DNA of 16,950 nt from CAIVAT01 sp037139855 (GTDB taxonomy: Bacteria; Bacteroidota; Bacteroidia; Bacteroidales; FEN-979), in the NCBI GenBank assembly GCA_037139855.1, contig JBAXFM010000096.1, forward strand, positions 1 to 16,950, given 5' to 3'. Positions 1 to 9,600 of the stretch are shown one piece after another. A program made the translations under genes and the position numbers. A model generated the notes under the pieces. It was not told where the DNA came from and did not search any database. It worked only from the letters and a program-made list of their open reading frames with translations. Within the stretch, counting starts at the first letter, position 1, and the number at the start of each line of letters is the position of its first letter.

Positions 1-3000
1 CGGTTAAGGTAAAGGCCCACTGATCTGCCAATCCGCCATGTCCCTGCAAAGGTGCTGTTATGCCGGTAACGGCGCTCAGGAAAATCTGGGTGGTTCCTGC
101 TGTAACCGTATATGGGGCGCCGGGAACGCCATTGTAAGACCAGGTCAGGGTGGATGCAGGCAAAGCAACATTGGAGGTTATCTTCGCGTTGTTTTTGATC
201 AAACCTGTCCCATTGTCAATGTTGGTGATGGCCGGGTAGGTAATATTGAAGTTGAATCCTACCGCATTGCACATAATTTGCGCCGGATCGGGTGTGAGGG
301 AAATGGCCACAGGGTTGGCAAAAGTCAGCGTAAAAGTTGCAGGTAATCCAAGATTAGAGATACAGCCTGTTTTAGCAATATAGGCCACTGACTGAATACT
401 AATTGCATTTGTTGCCGGTAATGTGGCGCCTTCAATGAATATCTGCGAGTTAATTACCGTGTTTGAATGTCCGACTAAAGAACTTGCCGGTGCATTGAGA
501 ATATCACTCAGGTAAACGCTTGATCCGGTCAGCGTATAGGAAACAGGAATGGTAACCGGAGGATTGGCCCCTTCAGTATAGATGATCTTGAATACTTTCA
601 TCCCGGCAGGGAAGGGCGTAGTGGAAGAGATTAATATATCACTACGGATGGCCGGTTCATAATTTGTCAGATCAGGATAAGTGACCGTTTCACTGATGAT
701 AAAAGGTGTTTTTGTTAAGGTGGAAATATCGGCCACGGTGGAAAGTGTAAGAGCAGGAAGCCCATTCAATTTGGTCATGGCAACATTATAATACCAGGGA
801 TTATAGGTAACATTGGTCGTAATGGCATCGCCGGTGCCGCATGGGTTTGAAGCAACGGTAGGGCCACTGTAGTCACCCCACCAGTTTGGGGAAGCGCCAA
901 CGGAAGTAACAGCTGGTTCTGCAAATATGCCATAGTTTGTATTCCCGGAAATTTTATTTCCCGTGATGGAATTGGGAGCGGCAACATATGTTCCTCCGTC
1001 CCTTATTTTAAAACCCTCCGTGTTTCCAGTAACCGTGTTACCGGTTATGGTGTTACTTGCTGATCCCAACAATTCAAATCCAGAAGATGTATTATCGGAA
1101 ACAATATTTCCGGTAACAGTATTGGAACCTGACTTCCAAAAATAACAACCATTTTGCCCATTATTATGCAGATTATTCAAGGTCAGGATATTTCCGTTAC
1201 AGTCTTTGTCAGCATAAATTCCATCCCCTGAATATCGTCCACTTCCAAGGGATATTTTTTTCGATGTTGAAATATTATTGCCTGTGATGGTGTTCAATGT
1301 CGACACAGCCGGAATATTGCCTACATACACACCAAAATAATTTAGTGTGAACGTGTTCAATTCTATGGTATTCGATGTAGCGCCAAGCAGGGAACTACCA
1401 ATAAAGTTGTTTGTTATAATATTATTTTTGACATCGCAACCGGTTACTCCGAAAAGTGCAATGCCTGCTTCAATACCTGTTGTTCCCGAATTCTGAACCT
1501 GAAATCCGTCAAATGTTACATTATTTGCTGTAATCGTAACGACAGTACCTGTATTTCCTCCGTCAATTACCGGGGATGAACCCATAGAATTGGTAAGAAT
1601 CAGCCCTGCTTTGTTGATGGTAACATGTTCCAAAAATGTTCCATTGTCAACGGTGATGGTGTTCCCTGCAACCGCTACATCGATAGCATCCTGAATCTTG
1701 CAGTAATGTGTACCGAGAGAAGTATTATGGACTGTGCCGGAACCGCATGATGTGAGGACGACATCAAATCCATCGAGGCCACCGGCATAATTAATTGAAA
1801 AGATATTTCCAGCCACGTCGATGGTCGACCCCTGCGAAAACTTACCAATAATCGCGCTTGAACCATCAATAATGGTAATGGCATCACCACTAACAGGTGT
1901 ATAGCCCAGGGTCACCGACAAAGTTGCACCGCCAAGGTTCACCGTCCCGGTGCTAACCGTAAACTTGTCGTAATCAGTGCATGCGGTGGTTCCATTGATA
2001 TCAAAAGCCAGCACATCACCACTATTGAGTGTCATATCACCTGCGAAGGTTACACAGCCAGGACTGGCGCCGGGAGATAAAGTAACGTTCTTTCCTCCTG
2101 TGGCGGCATCTGCGCCTCCCGTATAAGTTATACCAGATTCAATGTTTACAGTTCCACTGGTAGCAATCGCATCAATTCCGCGTTGGATACTCGGTGTTGT
2201 TGTTGCCGGGGAAGCATAACTATTAGTGGTAACATAATCATTGTTAGCTATCCAGGTCACCAAACCCAGGGAAGGATAATCAATTTTATGCATGATCCGG
2301 TCTTCGATGGTATAATTTGACGGTGAACCGCCAAATGTAACGCCACTCGTGGCATTGATGGAAAGGGTTGATGAATTGAAGATATCATATCCATGGCCAA
2401 AGCCTGATCCGGCATTTGGGAAAGTAATACCGGAAAGAACATATCCCGAAGGCCCGGGGGTATCACCACCAGCGCCAACATCTTCAAATCGAAGACCTGT
2501 CGTCGTTGAATTGTCACGGGTATTTACCGTAACACCCGTGAAGCTAATGTTGGTAATATCGGTATAATTACGAATTTTTATCAAATCCTTATTGAATGCA
2601 TTGGCGTCCAATGCTTGTCCGGTAAAGGTGCAATTCTGAATTTGGACGGTGCCGGCAGCAGCAGTCGGTGCGTGAAGGACACCCTTTCCGCGTAAGTCGA
2701 GCGCGGTGGCTGCATAAGTGGTAAAAGTAAGATCTTTGAACAACCCGTTTCCGTTAAACCTTTGCAGGAATATATCAGCCTCAAAGGATGAAAGCCCGAT
2801 CCCTCCGGTTCCATTATCCACAAATGGGGTACCGTCAATGATGATGTCGGTTAATTTCTGACCATCGTCTCCTGCGGTAATTATTCCGCAATACCGATTG
2901 TTTTTTATCAGCCCGCGTTTAATATGAATCCCTTTCATCCCCATTCCAAGATTAATCCCATAATCACACACCTGGAATTGACAATCCCAAACATTGATTG

Positions 3001-6000
3001 AAGCAGCGGTTAAGGCATCATAGTTGCCATTAAAAATCAATCCGGCAAACCGGTAATTATCGGCATACACATTATATAAGTTCAGATGATAAGCGGCTGC
3101 CGTCACATTGATACCATAGTCATTGTTGACAGTAATATCAGTTGATTTCCCCTGGCAATGAATATTTTGGATTTCCTGTGAGTACCCCGATCCTCCGGCA
3201 ATTCCATCAACGCTTATGGTGATGCCGTTCCCTCCGATATTTGTTGTTTTCACGGTAGTAAGTGGTGCGAAGGCACCGGAAATAGCACCGAAAATCTGTA
3301 ATCGTTTATTAACGACAACATTTTCTTCGTAAACCCCGGCATCTACCTTCAATACATCACCGTCAACAGATACGGAAATGGCCTTCAGGAATGTACGTAA
3401 AGGGGCGTCAGCCGTTCCGGGGTTGTTGTCATTCCCGATGGCTGTCGTATATTGATCATTAACCTGCGAATCGTCATTCACAAAGATGGTCGGACCATAA
3501 ACGATTATATTGATATTATCACTGCCGCTGCAATCCTTGTTATCAGTAACCGTGTACGTTAAAGTATAACTCCCTGCAGGCGCACCGCTGAAAACCGGAT
3601 TGACCACATTCGTCGAGCTCAAATAAGCAGACCCGGTCCCCGACCAGGCATGTGTTGAGTAGGTTCCGCTGCCTCCTGACGGATTGCCATTCATATTTAT
3701 GGTTCCCCCGTAATGCATAGTCGCCGGATCGGGTGTAATGGAAGCTACAGGATTCGCATGGATGGTCATGGTTCCTGAACCTGTACCGGTGCATGAATTG
3801 CCATCTGTAATTACGACGCTATAGTTTCCCGCGATGGTAGCCGAAAAGCTGGCAAGATCACCAGGGTCAGTTGCTCCTGATGGAACCGTCCATGCATACT
3901 TATAGGGTCCGGCAGATGGTGTGGGCGTGGCTGTGATGGTTGCCGACCCAGCGCTGGCGCATATGATGGGCGAATTAACTGTAACCGACGGATTCGGATG
4001 AATGGTAAATGTTCCTGAACCACTGCCTGTGCAGGAATTAGCATCGGTTACTACAACGCTGTATGTTCCGGCACTGGTAACGGTGAAACTGGCAATATTT
4101 CCCGGGTTGGTAACGCCTGATGGCACGGTCCAGGCATAACTGTAAGTGCCGGATGGCGATGGTGTTGCTGTGATGGTTGATGAACCTGCACTGGCGCAAA
4201 TGACAGGGGAATTGACACTCACCGTTGGGGTTGCATTTACGACAACTGACGCACTCGCTGTTGCCTTAAAGCCATTTCCATCTGTCACAGTAACGGTATA
4301 ACTGTATGAACCTGCTGAAAGAGTTGAAGGATTAATTGAATTGGTAGTAGCTCCTCCCGGGCTCCATAAATAAGTGATGGTTGGATCGCCAACAGGGGTG
4401 GCTGTCAACGATAAAGAGGCATTCTGGCAGACAGTCAATGATGGGTTTGGACTGATGGTGACTGTTGGCGCTGCCTTTGTAATCCCCGTGAAATCAGAAA
4501 AACCGGTTACACCGTTCGCCGTAAGGGTGTTTGAACTAAGGGCAGAATATTTTACCCAGGGTAGCGAACCGCAGTATTTGCCTGCAACCTGTCCGACTTC
4601 TGTACCTGCGATATCCGCAGACACATATGTTCCTGTTAAGTCACAGGAGAACGCTGTAATGCCAGATGAAGTAATGGTCCAGTAACGATTCAAATAATTT
4701 GTTGAACTTGCATTGCTCGGGTGTTTCGCATTTACAACGCGCACTCCTGCATAGCCAGCAGCATAATTGCCAGATGTGAAGTTCAACATCACCGGTGAAT
4801 ATTCCGGGGTATCGGTAACATCACCTACGGGGAATAAATAAGATCCGTTTGCAGCGTATGTTCTGCGACATTCACCTGTCCCGGTCGTAACAATCATATT
4901 GGATACACCAAGTGCACCTGAAACAGGTAAAAAGTCCAGGGTAAGATTATAGTCGCCTAATGTCAGTCTTCCATTTGCAAGGGTCAAAGTGTGATCAACA
5001 TTTTCACTGTTTCCCAATGATAAACCTGCTGAATTATTTAATGTCAGGTTATAAAACGATGAGATCGAAGTTCCTCCGACAACTTGTGCTGTATTGCCAT
5101 TAAAAGTCACAAGACTGGTGCCCGCCGTAAAAGTTCCATTGTTGGTAAAATTTCCGCGCAGTAACAAAGCGAAATTGTTGGTTACCAGGGTAGATCCGTT
5201 ATTGATCGTAAGGTTAACTCCCTGATTTAAAACTTTCGGAGCATCCAGTGTCACAGATCCTGCTGTATTTGCAATAATGATTCCGCCAGTTCCTGAAAAT
5301 GGAGAAATCCATTCTGGTCCTGCATTGCGAACATCTGTTGTCTTATATTGCAAAGTAGCCCCACCATCATAGTTAGGAGCAGCAGAAATTGTTGCAGTGC
5401 CTTCAATAGATAAAACACCAAAAATCAAGGGTGTTTCCGGCGAGGTTCCAATTGTTTTAATTCCTGAACCTGAGAGTGTTAAATTCCAATAATAATAGTT
5501 TAAAATTGTCTGGTTTCCATTGGCATAATACTCTACCGTACCAGTGCCTCTTAAAAAGTATCCTAAAACTGTTGACGAACTACTTCCTCCAATTCTGAGT
5601 TTACTGGTTCCTCCATCGATCTTGCCTGAAGCTGTTATGGTCCAGTTGCCGGTAAAAGTATGGGTTAAATTGTTGCCTAGATTGAGTGTTCCCGGATCCG
5701 CACCATTTATGGTCAAGGCTGCTCCGGCAACATTACCCAACAAAAGAGCGGTACCTGCCGTTTTATTCATAATTATATCGCCTGTTGTTGTGAAGCCAGC
5801 AATATTCTGATTTTCAATACCGGCAAAGGTAATATTGGAACTCCCTGGCGTAAACGTACCATTTTTAATAAAATTACCATAAAGAGCCAGTCCAAAATTC
5901 CCGGTTGTTAAGGCAGATCCGCTGGCAATGCTAAGGTTATTGCATGCAGCATCGACTGTCATTGTAACTGTTTTCCCTCCTTCAATAAATACATTGTCGG

Positions 6001-6178
6001 TAGATATTGGTACAGAAACCCCTCCGGGTCCGCCACTGGAAGCTGACCATGTTGTATTCACATTCCAGGAACCATTGGCAACAGAATATCGGTTTGCCGC
6101 GAATATCTGACTCACCGAACCAAATGTCAAAATGAAGGCAAACAGGATAAGGGGAACAATGTGTATTTTTCGTTCCAT
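1..6178 (-). CDS. Giant secreted beta-helix/PKD surface protein, C-terminus beyond left edge
   Basis: An open frame of 2,059 codons runs unbroken from an ATG at 6178 to the left edge, so the end of the protein is missing. Residues 1-28 are a signal peptide: charged MERK, then a hydrophobic core, then IFA-AN. Residues 29-565 are beta-rich and begin with a motif common in Bacteroidota surface proteins (SWNVNTTW then NVFIEGGKTV). Residues 566-895 hold four PKD/Ig-like domains. Residues 896-1330 form a first parallel beta-helix opening with GNDNNPGTADAPLRTFLKAI. Residues about 1330-1478 resemble an autotransporter-type beta-sandwich (VNLGGATLSVTLGYTPVSGD). Residues 1478-1797 are a second beta-helix rich in NTITGN turns, closed by N1765-WWG. 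The remaining 262 residues are beta-rich and unassigned. The likely role is a cell-surface or secreted adhesin, or a carbohydrate-binding protein; no catalytic site was recognised. T9SS export is inferred from the neighbours. An in-frame ATG at 6274 would add 32 residues ahead of the signal peptide. I prefer 6178 because it starts directly at the signal peptide and is preceded by AAGAG. Confidence 0.9.
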   Translation of the reverse strand, partial: MERKIHIVPLILFAFILTFGSVSQIFAANRYSVANGSWNVNTTWSASSGGPGGVSVPISTDNVFIEGGKTVTMTVDAACNNLSIASGSALTTGNFGLALYGNFIKNGTFTPGSSNITFAGIENQNIAGFTTTGDIIMNKTAGTALLLGNVAGAALTINGADPGTLNLGNNLTHTFTGNWTITASGKIDGGTSKLRIGGSSSSTVLGYFLRGTGTVEYYANGNQTILNYYYWNLTLSGSGIKTIGTSPETPLIFGVLSIEGTATISAAPNYDGGATLQYKTTDVRNAGPEWISPFSGTGGIIIANTAGSVTLDAPKVLNQGVNLTINNGSTLVTNNFALLLRGNFTNNGTFTAGTSLVTFNGNTAQVVGGTSISSFYNLTLNNSAGLSLGNSENVDHTLTLANGRLTLGDYNLTLDFLPVSGALGVSNMIVTTGTGECRRTYAANGSYLFPVGDVTDTPEYSPVMLNFTSGNYAAGYAGVRVVNAKHPSNASSTNYLNRYWTITSSGITAFSCDLTGTYVSADIAGTEVGQVAGKYCGSLPWVKYSALSSNTLTANGVTGFSDFTGITKAAPTVTISPNPSLTVCQNASLSLTATPVGDPTITYLWSPGGATTNSINPSTLSAGSYSYTVTVTDGNGFKATASASVVVNATPTVSVNSPVICASAGSSTITATPSPSGTYSYAWTVPSGVTNPGNIASFTVTSAGTYSVVVTDANSCTGSGSGTFTIHPNPSVTVNSPIICASAGSATITATPTPSAGPYKYAWTVPSGATDPGDLASFSATIAGNYSVVITDGNSCTGTGSGTMTIHANPVASITPDPATMHYGGTINMNGNPSGGSGTYSTHAWSGTGSAYLSSTNVVNPVFSGAPAGSYTLTYTVTDNKDCSGSDNINIIVYGPTIFVNDDSQVNDQYTTAIGNDNNPGTADAPLRTFLKAISVSVDGDVLKVDAGVYEENVVVNKRLQIFGAISGAFAPLTTVKTTNIGGNGITISVDGIAGGSGYSQEIQNIHCQGKSTDITVNNDYGINVTAAAYHLNLYNVYADNYRFAGLIFNGNYDALTAASINVWDCQFQVCDYGINLGMGMKGIHIKRGLIKNNRYCGIITAGDDGQKLTDIIIDGTPFVDNGTGGIGLSSFEADIFLQRFNGNGLFKDLTFTTYAATALDLRGKGVLHAPTAAAGTVQIQNCTFTGQALDANAFNKDLIKIRNYTDITNISFTGVTVNTRDNSTTTGLRFEDVGAGGDTPGPSGYVLSGITFPNAGSGFGHGYDIFNSSTLSINATSGVTFGGSPSNYTIEDRIMHKIDYPSLGLVTWIANNDYVTTNSYASPATTTPSIQRGIDAIATSGTVNIESGITYTGGADAATGGKNVTLSPGASPGCVTFAGDMTLNSGDVLAFDINGTTACTDYDKFTVSTGTVNLGGATLSVTLGYTPVSGDAITIIDGSSAIIGKFSQGSTIDVAGNIFSINYAGGLDGFDVVLTSCGSGTVHNTSLGTHYCKIQDAIDVAVAGNTITVDNGTFLEHVTINKAGLILTNSMGSSPVIDGGNTGTVVTITANNVTFDGFQVQNSGTTGIEAGIALFGVTGCDVKNNIITNNFIGSSLLGATSNTIELNTFTLNYFGVYVGNIPAVSTLNTITGNNISTSKKISLGSGRYSGDGIYADKDCNGNILTLNNLHNNGQNGCYFWKSGSNTVTGNIVSDNTSSGFELLGSASNTITGNTVTGNTEGFKIRDGGTYVAAPNSITGNKISGNTNYGIFAEPAVTSVGASPNWWGDYSGPTVASNPCGTGDAITTNVTYNPWYYNVAMTKLNGLPALTLSTVADISTLTKTPFIISETVTYPDLTNYEPAIRSDILISSTTPFPAGMKVFKIIYTEGANPPVTIPVSYTLTGSSVYLSDILNAPASSLVGHSNTVINSQIFIEGATLPATNAISIQSVAYIAKTGCISNLGLPATFTLTFANPVAISLTPDPAQIMCNAVGFNFNITYPAITNIDNGTGLIKNNAKITSNVALPASTLTWSYNGVPGAPYTVTAGTTQIFLSAVTGITAPLQGHGGLADQWAFTLT
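3494..4480 (-). repeat. Four PKD/Ig-like domain repeats inside the left-hand giant gene
   Basis: Four consecutive domains of about 80 residues end in variants of YSVVVTDANSC or YTLTYTVTDNKDC, the final strand typical of PKD-like folds. The middle two (3752-3991 and 3992-4228, 80 and 79 residues) are clearly a recent tandem duplication. Both carry NSP[VI]ICASAGS, YAWTVPSG and VTDxNSCTGxGSG, and the similarity is also visible in the DNA (for example gttcctgaac recurs exactly 240 bases apart at 3771 and 4011). Each of these two has one cysteine near the start and one near the end, so an intradomain disulfide is possible. PKD-like modules in such proteins usually act as spacers or in carbohydrate and protein binding. 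Confidence 0.85.
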
Positions 6179-6401
6179 GAATTCACTCTTACGAAACTGA
6201 TTACGATCCGGTTGATTAATTCCGGAAGCCGCAGCTGTGGATAAAAGCCTGAGTAAACGGTAATAACGATTCATGTGGTTGGTTTTAATGGTTAAAAAGA
6301 AATGATCGTAAATCGGCATATGATCAATAGGTTGTGGGACTTGGGATGAAATCGGAGAATGTTTGAACAGGATTTCTGGAATCAATTCTCAAATTCCACC
6401 T

Positions 6402-6434
6402 CAAATATAATGTTTATCCCATTATAAAATCAAA
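6402..6434 (-). promoter_or_regulatory. Predicted Bacteroidota promoter of the left-hand giant gene
   Basis: On the minus strand, TTTG (6434-6431) is followed after 21 bases by TATATTTG (6409-6402). This matches the Bacteroidota sigma-ABfr pattern of a TTTG -33 box and a TAnnTTTG -7 box spaced 19-21 bases. Transcription would start near 6395, just downstream of the upstream gene's terminator, giving a leader of about 120 bases (ATG 6274) or 217 bases (ATG 6178). The match is by eye and there is no expression evidence. Confidence 0.55.
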
Positions 6435-6513
6435 TGCCGCATTGGATTTTTCAAATTGATACAGAAAAATTTTTGTCGGGGATCATTATACATCGCCCGT
6501 CAGCATGATACTG

Positions 6514-6561
6514 ATAAAAAAATACAAAGAAGTGAAAAGGCTTATGCTTTTCACTTCTTTG
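6514..6561 (-). terminator. Rho-independent terminator of the complete T9SS beta-helix gene
   Basis: A perfect 15-bp inverted repeat (6525-6539 paired with 6547-6561) encloses a 7-base loop. On the minus strand it is followed at once by a T-rich tract (tattttttta, 6524-6515). No T-tract follows on the plus strand, so the signal points in the direction of the gene ending at 6626, whose stop codon lies 64 bases upstream of the stem. Confidence 0.9.
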
Positions 6562-6625
6562 CGATCCGAAAGCAATCGGTTGTCATCACCTTTTCTGCCC
6601 GGAGTAATTCTAAGTTTATTTTATA

Positions 6626-9600
6626 CTACTTTACGATCACAAGTTTAACTGCATTAACCGACTCATCTGATTTATTGCTCAGTCTGATCGTTGCTGTATA
6701 AACACCAGGTGCAAGACTGCCTGCATCAAATTTTAACGAATGGTCCCCTTGAGTTTGCATTTCACTTACCAGGGTGCTTATTGTATTGCCAAGCATATTG
6801 CGAATTTCCAGGATAACATTTCCGGTAAATGGAAGGGTATAAGCAATGGTTGTGTTATTGGTAAACGGATTGGGATAATTATACATATTGATATTCTTTC
6901 CGGCAGAATGTTCATCAACTCCATAAGCTGACGCTTCAACAACATCAACATTCAGCACACCATTGGGGATAACATCGTAAAGTTCATTGGCAAGCTCATT
7001 CAATGGGTCGGATGCCAAAGCAATTCTGATAGACTTTCCTTTTTTGAAAGCATCTGTTGTTTTCAAGTGTAAAGTCACCAGGTTATCCAATGCAGCCAGA
7101 TTGGATGGTACAGAAGAATTCCACCCAATACGCAACTCATTGCCATTAACGGTCCAATCAAGTTGACCATTCACCCCATTGATCATTACATCCCACACCG
7201 CTACAAATTCTGAAGGAAAATCAAGGATCAGTGATACAGCACCAACCTTTGAAGCATTTACCATGCGAATTGGCAAATCAAATTCCTGATTAGCACTAAC
7301 CTGTATGGTGCTTGCATAGTTAAGGATCAGGTCAGAACTGGTTGATTTTTTTGCAGGGGTAAAACTGCGGTTAAAATCGCCGGTACACAATCCGTATATA
7401 TTTGCTGTTTTATCTGCACCGCCAACAGTTACAATCGGGAAATCCTCTGTTGGGGGTGTATAGCCAGCAGTGATTGTTTTACCAGCTTCCCAAAAAGTCC
7501 AGGAAGCCCTGTCGAATTCAGTCCCATAAACAAAATATTTCTGAATCCGGAGGGCATCAGTTGCATTGATATAATGGGTGCCTCCTGTCACATCGCCCGC
7601 ATAAAACCTTACCTTCTCGATGGTGGAAGGATGAGCACCCCAATAGTTTACCTGAGCAGCATCCGTTGCGTTAACACTTCCTGCGGTAGATTTGGTAGAT
7701 GTAGTTCTAATCTCATAGTCACCTTTCACTAAATTGGGAAAGGTGTAGGTTCCGGCACTAACAATATAATCCGATCCAATTTGATTATCATTTTGATACA
7801 ATTTAACCTTTACATCTGCGGTAAGCGGCGTGTAAACTCCATTATAATAGGTTAAGTTACCACTCAGGGAAATCCCTCCCCAGGGATCATACAAGACAAA
7901 ATCTTTATTCGCACCTATGATAGCACCTCCTGTGCCGGTAGGATTGGAACCGATGGTTGGCCCGGTTGGACTCCCCCAGTCATTGCCAATGGCATACAAG
8001 GTAGTTGCCGGTGTATTGGAAACTGCAGAACCTGGCGAACTGACAACAAATTTATTGAGCCCGCGATCAGCCGTTGTTCCCGCATCAACCGCTCCTCCGG
8101 TAACCGCAAGGCAAGCCTGGTTGCCACCGCTTGTTTCATTGATAACACAATTCCGGAGCTTCAAAGTTCCCCCGGTAACTAATACTGTTGGAGCATCGGT
8201 TGTATTGGTAAATTCAATATCCTTAATGATCAAACCACCACCGCTTAAGGTTAAGGCACCAGAAATCACAGATTCGCCAGGAATGCCGGTACCCACAATT
8301 GTAATTGTATTTGGAATATTGACATTTAATGCGTCAACCGTACCCGAAATAAATAAGGTCTCACCGGTTAATGCAGCAGTCAGCGCAGTACCAAGCTGTG
8401 CAGAAGTATATTTGGCACCGGTTGTTAAATTCATAATTGCAAATCCAGAACTTGAAATTGGTGAGCACTTGGAGGTCATTCCTGCATCACACCACCAAGG
8501 GATAAAGGTCTCATTATTGCTTACATCATTTCCGCTACCCCCTGGATTCAATAATGCATGATGTGGTCCATTTGAATAACCCCAATAATTATTTGTAATA
8601 TCAATGGGAGTTGTTAAAGTTGAAGCATCGCTTCCCGCCGTGTTGCCCGATATCGTGTTATTGTTTGCTATCACGGTTATCGGCGAGGTGGATGTCACAA
8701 TTTTTTCCACGTCAATTCCTCTTACAAAACCACTTATATTGTTGTGATTCTGGATGATGACATACGATTCGCTTTTGTTGGTGGAACCATAAAGATACTG
8801 GTTAGCCACATAGATACCAGTTCCGTCACCTGCTGCGGTGCGCGAACTGCCGGTAGCAGTCAAAAGATTACCTTCAAGAATCATTGGATAGGCGCTCGTA
8901 CCTGTGCCAAACACCAAAATGCCCAGTCCGTAACCAGAAACATTGATATGATTGATTCTGGCAATAAATCCATTTGCGTAAGACCATCCCAGAATCATAC
9001 CCACTGCCTGAGCGCCACTGGAATGTATTGAGGATGTAAGAGTGATCGTATTGTTCTCTATCAGAGAAGATGAACTGGCACGACGGGTATAAATTCCAAC
9101 AGTTCCAATGGTTCCGGTATATCCGTTGTCGTTGATTACATTATTTTTAATTTCCACAGTTTTGAAAACAGGGTCAACCGGGTCAAATTGAATCGCCCGG
9201 GGCTGACCATTGGGATAGCCAAAACATCCCGAGTAGTTCCCAATCTCAGTAAGGGTATTGCCGTTAATTTTAAAGGATGCAACAGCATATCCGGATGGTG
9301 TGGTATTGTCAGGATTGAGCACGATTCCCTGAAAACAATGTTTAACCGTATTATTGGTCACCTGACTTTGCCCTGCCAGATACATTCCCTGGTTGTATGC
9401 AACGTTTTCTACCCACGAATTTTCAACAAAGGTGCCAACCACATCTCTTGGGAAAACCGAAATCCCACGGCGGTAAACATTTTTAATGACCACATTGTCG
9501 ACATGGAGGTAATTCCACGTAGCCCCACCTGACTGACTGGCATCAAGGGTAACAATACCTGCACGGTAGTTGTTGTTATGTGTCGTTAAGGCTGGATTAC

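Larger units (their letters stand above)
6179..6625. other. Intergenic region between the two left-hand genes
   Basis: This 447-base gap contains, in the direction of transcription, a 64-base 3' trailer of the upstream gene, a strong hairpin terminator (6514-6561), a Bacteroidota-type promoter (6402-6434) and a leader of roughly 120-220 bases before the next gene. The length of the leader depends on whether the ATG at 6274 or 6178 is used. I see no RNA gene, riboswitch-like fold or convincing independent ORF here. Confidence 0.6.

Noticed and set aside
38..346. A 102-codon plus-strand frame at the left edge
   Set aside because: It is antisense to the continuous minus-strand frame, which reads through as beta-rich surface-protein sequence. 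The plus-strand product has no recognisable features.
1..6178. A frameshift or pseudogene in the left-hand gene, because no complete start-to-stop frame exists there
   Set aside because: The frame from ATG 6178 to base 2 is continuous and reads as coherent domains from end to end. The stop codon simply lies outside the window.
7917..8561. A 214-codon plus-strand open frame
   Set aside because: It lies wholly antisense to the complete beta-helix gene and its translation is a low-complexity P/V/T-rich string. It is explained by the codon pattern of the real gene on the other strand.
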